Below, in pieces: positions 38,986 to 41,249 of a stretch of 41,249 nt of DNA. The translations under genes were made by a program, and so were the position numbers. Position 1 is the stretch's first letter; each line of letters begins with the position of its first letter. This stretch comes from a virus, in IMG/VR virus record IMGVR_UViG_3300031673_000161, positions 1 to 41,249 of that record. One strand, given 5' to 3'. Under the pieces are notes generated by a model, which was given only the letters and a program-made list of their open reading frames with translations, was not told where the DNA came from and searched no databases.

Positions 38986-39291
38986 TTAGGACATGCTTTT
39001 AAAAAATATTTTAAGCCAATTTGTATAACGTCTTATAGTTCTTTCAGAAACTCCCAAATTTAATGCTATTTCCCAATCACAATATCCCATTGCTTTATAA
39101 ATCAGTATTGCTCTTTTACTTACATTTTTTATTTTTTTAGCAATAACAACCGCATCAACATAATCACATATCACATCTTCAAATTCTGCTCCTTCTTCAT
39201 TGGATACTGTATTTGGATTTATAATTTTACTTCTGGGGTGGGTGAAGTGAAACTTCTTTGAAAATGCTTTTACAATTTCATATAGTTCTAT
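38986..39291 (-). CDS. Helix-turn-helix protein, possible late-gene regulator, probable AUA start
   Basis: The C-terminal part (SKRAILIYKAMGYCDWEIALNLGVSERTIRRYTNWL) is a sigma-4/LuxR-like helix-turn-helix, as in ArpU/RinA-type phage regulators that sit just upstream of terminase genes. A GTG at 39174 gives 62 residues, but the frame is open and protein-like to an upstream TAA, with no other ATG, GTG or TTG. AGGAGG lies 5 nt before an ATA at 39291, giving 101 residues. Late-operon activation is inferred from position. Confidence 0.7.
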   Translation of the reverse strand: MELYEIVKAFSKKFHFTHPRSKIINPNTVSNEEGAEFEDVICDYVDAVVIAKKIKNVSKRAILIYKAMGYCDWEIALNLGVSERTIRRYTNWLKIFFKSMS

Positions 39292-39310
39292 ATTTGCCTC
39301 CTTTTATAAT

Positions 39311-39354
39311 AAAAAAGAGGAATCTTAAGAGTCCTTAAACTCCCAAAATTCCTC
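39311..39354 (-). terminator. Rho-independent terminator at the early/late boundary
   Basis: Outer stem GAGGAAT/ATTCCTC encloses an inner GAGT/ACTC hairpin and is followed by six T. It lies just before the AGGAGG of the putative late regulator. Confidence 0.88.
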
Positions 39355-39383
39355 CAAGTTCTTTGGTCAGAATTATATTCTAT

Positions 39384-39530
39384 TTATTTTTTAGGCTTCC
39401 AAGATATTTCTAATTTCCTGTTTACTACCTCACTATCTCGAACACTAATAAAAATCTTTATGAACGGTTGTTTATTTATCTCGTCTTCTTTTTCCTTTAT
39501 AGCTTCTATTATCTTTTCAGTTATTGTCAT
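39384..39530 (-). CDS. Hypothetical protein, 48 aa
   Basis: A 48-residue frame (starts MTITEKIIEAIKEKED) with a charged helix followed by strands (FIKIFISVRD, LEISWKP) and a basic end. The ribosome binding site is weak. It sits between the 71-aa gene and the terminator, and composition is protein-like. Confidence 0.55.
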   Translation of the reverse strand: MTITEKIIEAIKEKEDEINKQPFIKIFISVRDSEVVNRKLEISWKPKK

Positions 39531-39562
39531 ATTCTTTACTTTTATTATGTATTGTTTGGTTT

Positions 39563-39778
39563 TTATTTTTTAAGTCTCCCTCTTTTAAGTCTAAAAAACC
39601 AAATATAACCGTCGTTTGTTTTCTGTTCTACTAACTCTATTCTTCTAAAATCTATCTTTTTTTGTTTACTGAAATAATCTTTCCATCTACTTGCTAAATA
39701 TGCCTTGCCAAAATCATCAAGTATTTTTGCCCGATTTTCTGATATTTCCTTAATTAATTCATCTATTATTAATCGCAT
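39563..39778 (-). CDS. Hypothetical protein, 71 aa
   Basis: An alpha/beta protein: N-terminal helix (IDELIKEISENRAKILDDFGKAYLASRW), then strands (FRRIELVEQ, YIWFFRLKRG). An excellent GAGGAGG lies 7 nt before the ATG. It has no close family known to me. Confidence 0.72.
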   Translation of the reverse strand: MRLIIDELIKEISENRAKILDDFGKAYLASRWKDYFSKQKKIDFRRIELVEQKTNDGYIWFFRLKRGRLKK

Positions 39779-39832
39779 TTTTAACCTCCTCTAAATCCTT
39801 CCCAATATCACAAAAGTCTTTAAGTCCCACGT

Positions 39833-39858
39833 CCTATATGGTATATATACCTTATAGG
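39833..39858. promoter_or_regulatory. 26-bp dyad at the end of the NinG-like gene
   Basis: CCTATA-T-GGTATATATACC-T-TATAGG is symmetric over 26 bp except for the two T positions. It overlaps the stop of the NinG-like gene. No U-run follows, so a protein-binding site is more likely than a terminator. Confidence 0.45.
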
Positions 39859-40223
39859 ATTGCTATCTTATTTAAATATTCCAATACCTTATCATAATCC
39901 TTATCCCATATTCCATTTTTCTTCTTAAGTAGATATTCATAATCATCTGGACGAGCCCTTAAAAACCAATCCATAAACCAGATAGAATCATTATGGGCTG
40001 AAAACTTGCCTGCGGTATGATGATTGGCACACAATAGGCAACCATTTCTTATATCCCACCTTAATTCAAAATTTCTTCTACCGATTACATGGTGAGGATG
40101 ATTAGCCTTAAATGTTCCACAGACTTCGCATTTACCTTTAGAACGTATTATTTTACTCCATAACTTGTCACATTTATTCTTTAATGTTTTTCTACTTGGT
40201 TTTCTTTTAGTCTTTACTTTCAT
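39852..40223 (-). CDS. NinG-like HNH protein
   Basis: The 123-residue protein has a basic N-terminus (KVKTKRKPSRKTLKNKCDKLW), a zinc and HNH-type core (CEVCG, then HPHHVIGRRNFELRWDIRNGCLLCANHH) and the ARPDDYEYL block common in phage NinG/recombination-junction proteins. It likely acts on DNA structures in replication or recombination. Overlaps the upstream gene by ATGA. Confidence 0.85.
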   Translation of the reverse strand: MKVKTKRKPSRKTLKNKCDKLWSKIIRSKGKCEVCGTFKANHPHHVIGRRNFELRWDIRNGCLLCANHHTAGKFSAHNDSIWFMDWFLRARPDDYEYLLKKKNGIWDKDYDKVLEYLNKIAIL

Positions 40224-40549
40224 TTGTTATCTTCTATAAATATTAATTTGCTTTTTTTGCCTTTTAGAATAATAAGACCTTCACGAATAAATTCATTTTC
40301 AAACTCTATTGCAATAGATTTTCTAAAACCTCTAATTAACATTTTATTATCCATAAAATCAACTTCCCCTTCCGCTATAACAACTCCTTCCTGTAATTTG
40401 GATAAGAGATTAGTGGCAAATTTATCTATTATTTTATCCCATTTCTTATCATATTCTCCATTAACCAAATCATCGTCTTCAAAAAGTTCGCCTAGTTTTT
40501 CAGTTAATTTATCGGTTTCCTCAATTGTAATTTGCTTATTTGTTTTCAT
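40220..40549 (-). CDS. Hypothetical protein, 109 aa
   Basis: An acidic helical N-terminal half (DKLTEKLGELFEDDDLV, DKIIDKFATNLLSKLQ) precedes a strand-rich C-terminal half (DNKMLIRGFRKSIAIEF, LIILKGKKSKLIFIED). AGGAGG lies 6 nt before the ATG. It is part of the replication module; no family recognised. Confidence 0.7.
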   Translation of the reverse strand: MKTNKQITIEETDKLTEKLGELFEDDDLVNGEYDKKWDKIIDKFATNLLSKLQEGVVIAEGEVDFMDNKMLIRGFRKSIAIEFENEFIREGLIILKGKKSKLIFIEDNK

Positions 40550-40905
40550 TTATCCTCCTTTAATTTATTTAATTTATCCCTATCGGTTATATTTAACACC
40601 TTATGTATTTTTGCTTTCACATCAGGTGGAATTGTTGAATATTCATAATCGTCTTCCTTAAATGTGTCTATTTCTGACCAGTCCTTTTCTTCTTTATAAT
40701 ATCCTTTCAAATCTAATATATCTGCCAGGGTGGGAATCTTTCTGCAAAATCTTATGCAGCTCTCAATTTTTCCTTTCCATTGGCTATCAGTTAAATCTTT
40801 AGAATATTTGTACCAGATATCCGCTCTCCTTTTTGTCATCTCAAAATTTTTAAAAGCTATCTCTATTTCTTCAAGTCCTTCTTCAAACATTTTTCTTAAT
40901 AGCAT
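40546..40905 (-). CDS. Helicase loader/inhibitor-like (G39P-type) protein
   Basis: From the ATG at 40905, which overlaps the upstream stop as TAATG and is preferred over TTG 40920, the product is 119 residues. The segment WYKYSKDLTDSQWKGKIESCIRF followed by IPTLADILD matches the helical N-terminal pattern of SPP1 G39P-like replication proteins. The C-terminal half is charged and flexible. Placement after the replisome organizer supports the call. Confidence 0.6.
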   Translation of the reverse strand: MLLRKMFEEGLEEIEIAFKNFEMTKRRADIWYKYSKDLTDSQWKGKIESCIRFCRKIPTLADILDLKGYYKEEKDWSEIDTFKEDDYEYSTIPPDVKAKIHKVLNITDRDKLNKLKEDK

Positions 40906-41249
40906 TATGTTGTTCTCCAATCCTCTTTTTGTTTTTTATCCATTCTTATCCAATTTAAAATTGTCTTATAATGGTTTTTATATTTTGCTCCTTTAGAACC
41001 AATGTATAAATCCAATCTTTCTATCATATCTTCAGTTTTATCTTTACCTAATTTTTCAATTAGTTTTTGATGTTCTTCTTCTGTTAAGAGAACAGAATCT
41101 AAATACCGTATCTTATTATTGATTATTGATTTATGATTATTGATTATTGATTTATGATTATTAAGGGTATCTAAATTTGTCGATACCCTATCTATACCCT
41201 CATCAATGGGGTATTTAAAATTAAGAACTTTCTTAGGTATAATTGAAAA
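40905..41249 (-). CDS. Replisome organizer-like protein, C-terminal part (cut by window edge)
   Basis: Only the last 114 residues are inside the window; the N-terminal DNA-binding domain lies beyond 41249. The segment LLTEEEHQKLIEKLGKDKTEDMIERLDLYIGSKG, then YKNHYKTILNWIRMD, is the typical C-terminal end of phage replication initiators. A short repeat-coded stretch (NNHKSI twice) in the middle corresponds to an AT-rich tandem repeat in the DNA, a possible origin. Confidence 0.85.
   Translation of the reverse strand, partial: FSIIPKKVLNFKYPIDEGIDRVSTNLDTLNNHKSIINNHKSIINNKIRYLDSVLLTEEEHQKLIEKLGKDKTEDMIERLDLYIGSKGAKYKNHYKTILNWIRMDKKQKEDWRTT
41115..41162. repeat. AT-rich 21-bp tandem repeat inside the replication gene
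   Basis: Forty-eight bases with a perfect 21-bp period (2.3 copies, unit like TTATTGATTATTGATTTATGA), in frame within the replication initiator gene. AT-rich repeats inside the initiator gene serve as replication origins in several phages, so an origin role is a reasonable inference. Confidence 0.6.

Noticed and set aside
39767-39835. A 23-codon GTG frame between the NinG-like and 71-aa genes
   Set aside because: No ribosome binding site at suitable distance and it overlaps the next gene; the region is better explained as leader of that gene.
41115-41162. CRISPR-like repeat array
   Set aside because: The repeats are directly adjacent without spacers and are in frame with a gene; no array or cas gene is in the window.

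Overview
The window is one dense, AT-rich (low-GC) block in which every supportable gene lies on the minus strand. It reads as most of a tailed siphophage or prophage genome, transcribed from right to left. A low-GC Gram-positive host, probably a clostridium-like Firmicute, is suggested by the strong AGGAGG-type ribosome binding sites, an SPP1-like head module, a YopX protein, a TupA-like ATP-grasp protein and XhlA- and glucosaminidase-type lysis proteins. That host call is inference. No integrase was seen; the edges cut the genome (the right-most gene is incomplete).

In transcription order: 39.4-41.2 kb holds the end of a replication module (replisome-organizer C-terminus, helicase-loader/inhibitor-like protein, NinG-like HNH protein). 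After a terminator at 39.3 kb comes a putative late regulator, then small and large terminase, portal, a moron-like gene with its own promoter and terminator, SPP1 gp7-like protein, scaffold and HK97-fold capsid protein (32-39 kb). An unusual six-gene surface-glycan cassette (four glycosyltransferase-type genes, a TupA-like ATP-grasp enzyme, a SAM methyltransferase; 26.9-31.8 kb) sits inside the morphogenesis operon, between the capsid gene and the connectors. Connector, tail, chaperone, tape measure, Dit, tail endopeptidase-like, adhesin and propeller-like fibre genes follow (16-27 kb; the fibre gene is frameshifted). The lysis region (11.1-15.9 kb) has an XhlA-like protein, a GH-A-type glycosidase with a peptidoglycan-binding domain, a glucosaminidase endolysin, a phosphoesterase and a holin-like protein. 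It also holds a multi-helix RNA-like segment (13.06-13.30 kb) and ends with a tRNA-like element and a strong terminator.

Left of 10.87 kb a second operon begins at a near-perfect sigma-A promoter: two XRE regulators, HNH genes, four DNA methyltransferases (MT-A70, N4/N6 type, two C5 type), YopX, a PD-(D/E)XK nuclease, a phiC31-gp3-like (RDF family) protein, a membrane-anchored 3D-domain protein and at least a dozen microproteins of 60 residues or fewer, chained by 1-8 nt overlaps (ATGA, TAATG). Several of these small genes are newly read here.

The most unusual signals are: (1) repeated cases where a strong Shine-Dalgarno is followed at normal spacing by AUA or AUU in a frame with no ATG/GTG/TTG (C5 methyltransferase, phosphoesterase, putative late regulator and two tiny genes); (2) the nested RNA-like fold at 13.06-13.30 kb; (3) the CCA-ending tRNA-like element with a 13-bp acceptor/T-arm stack; (4) the glycan cassette beside the capsid gene; and (5) the dcm leader carrying a 14-nt copy of the 16S rRNA 3' tail.
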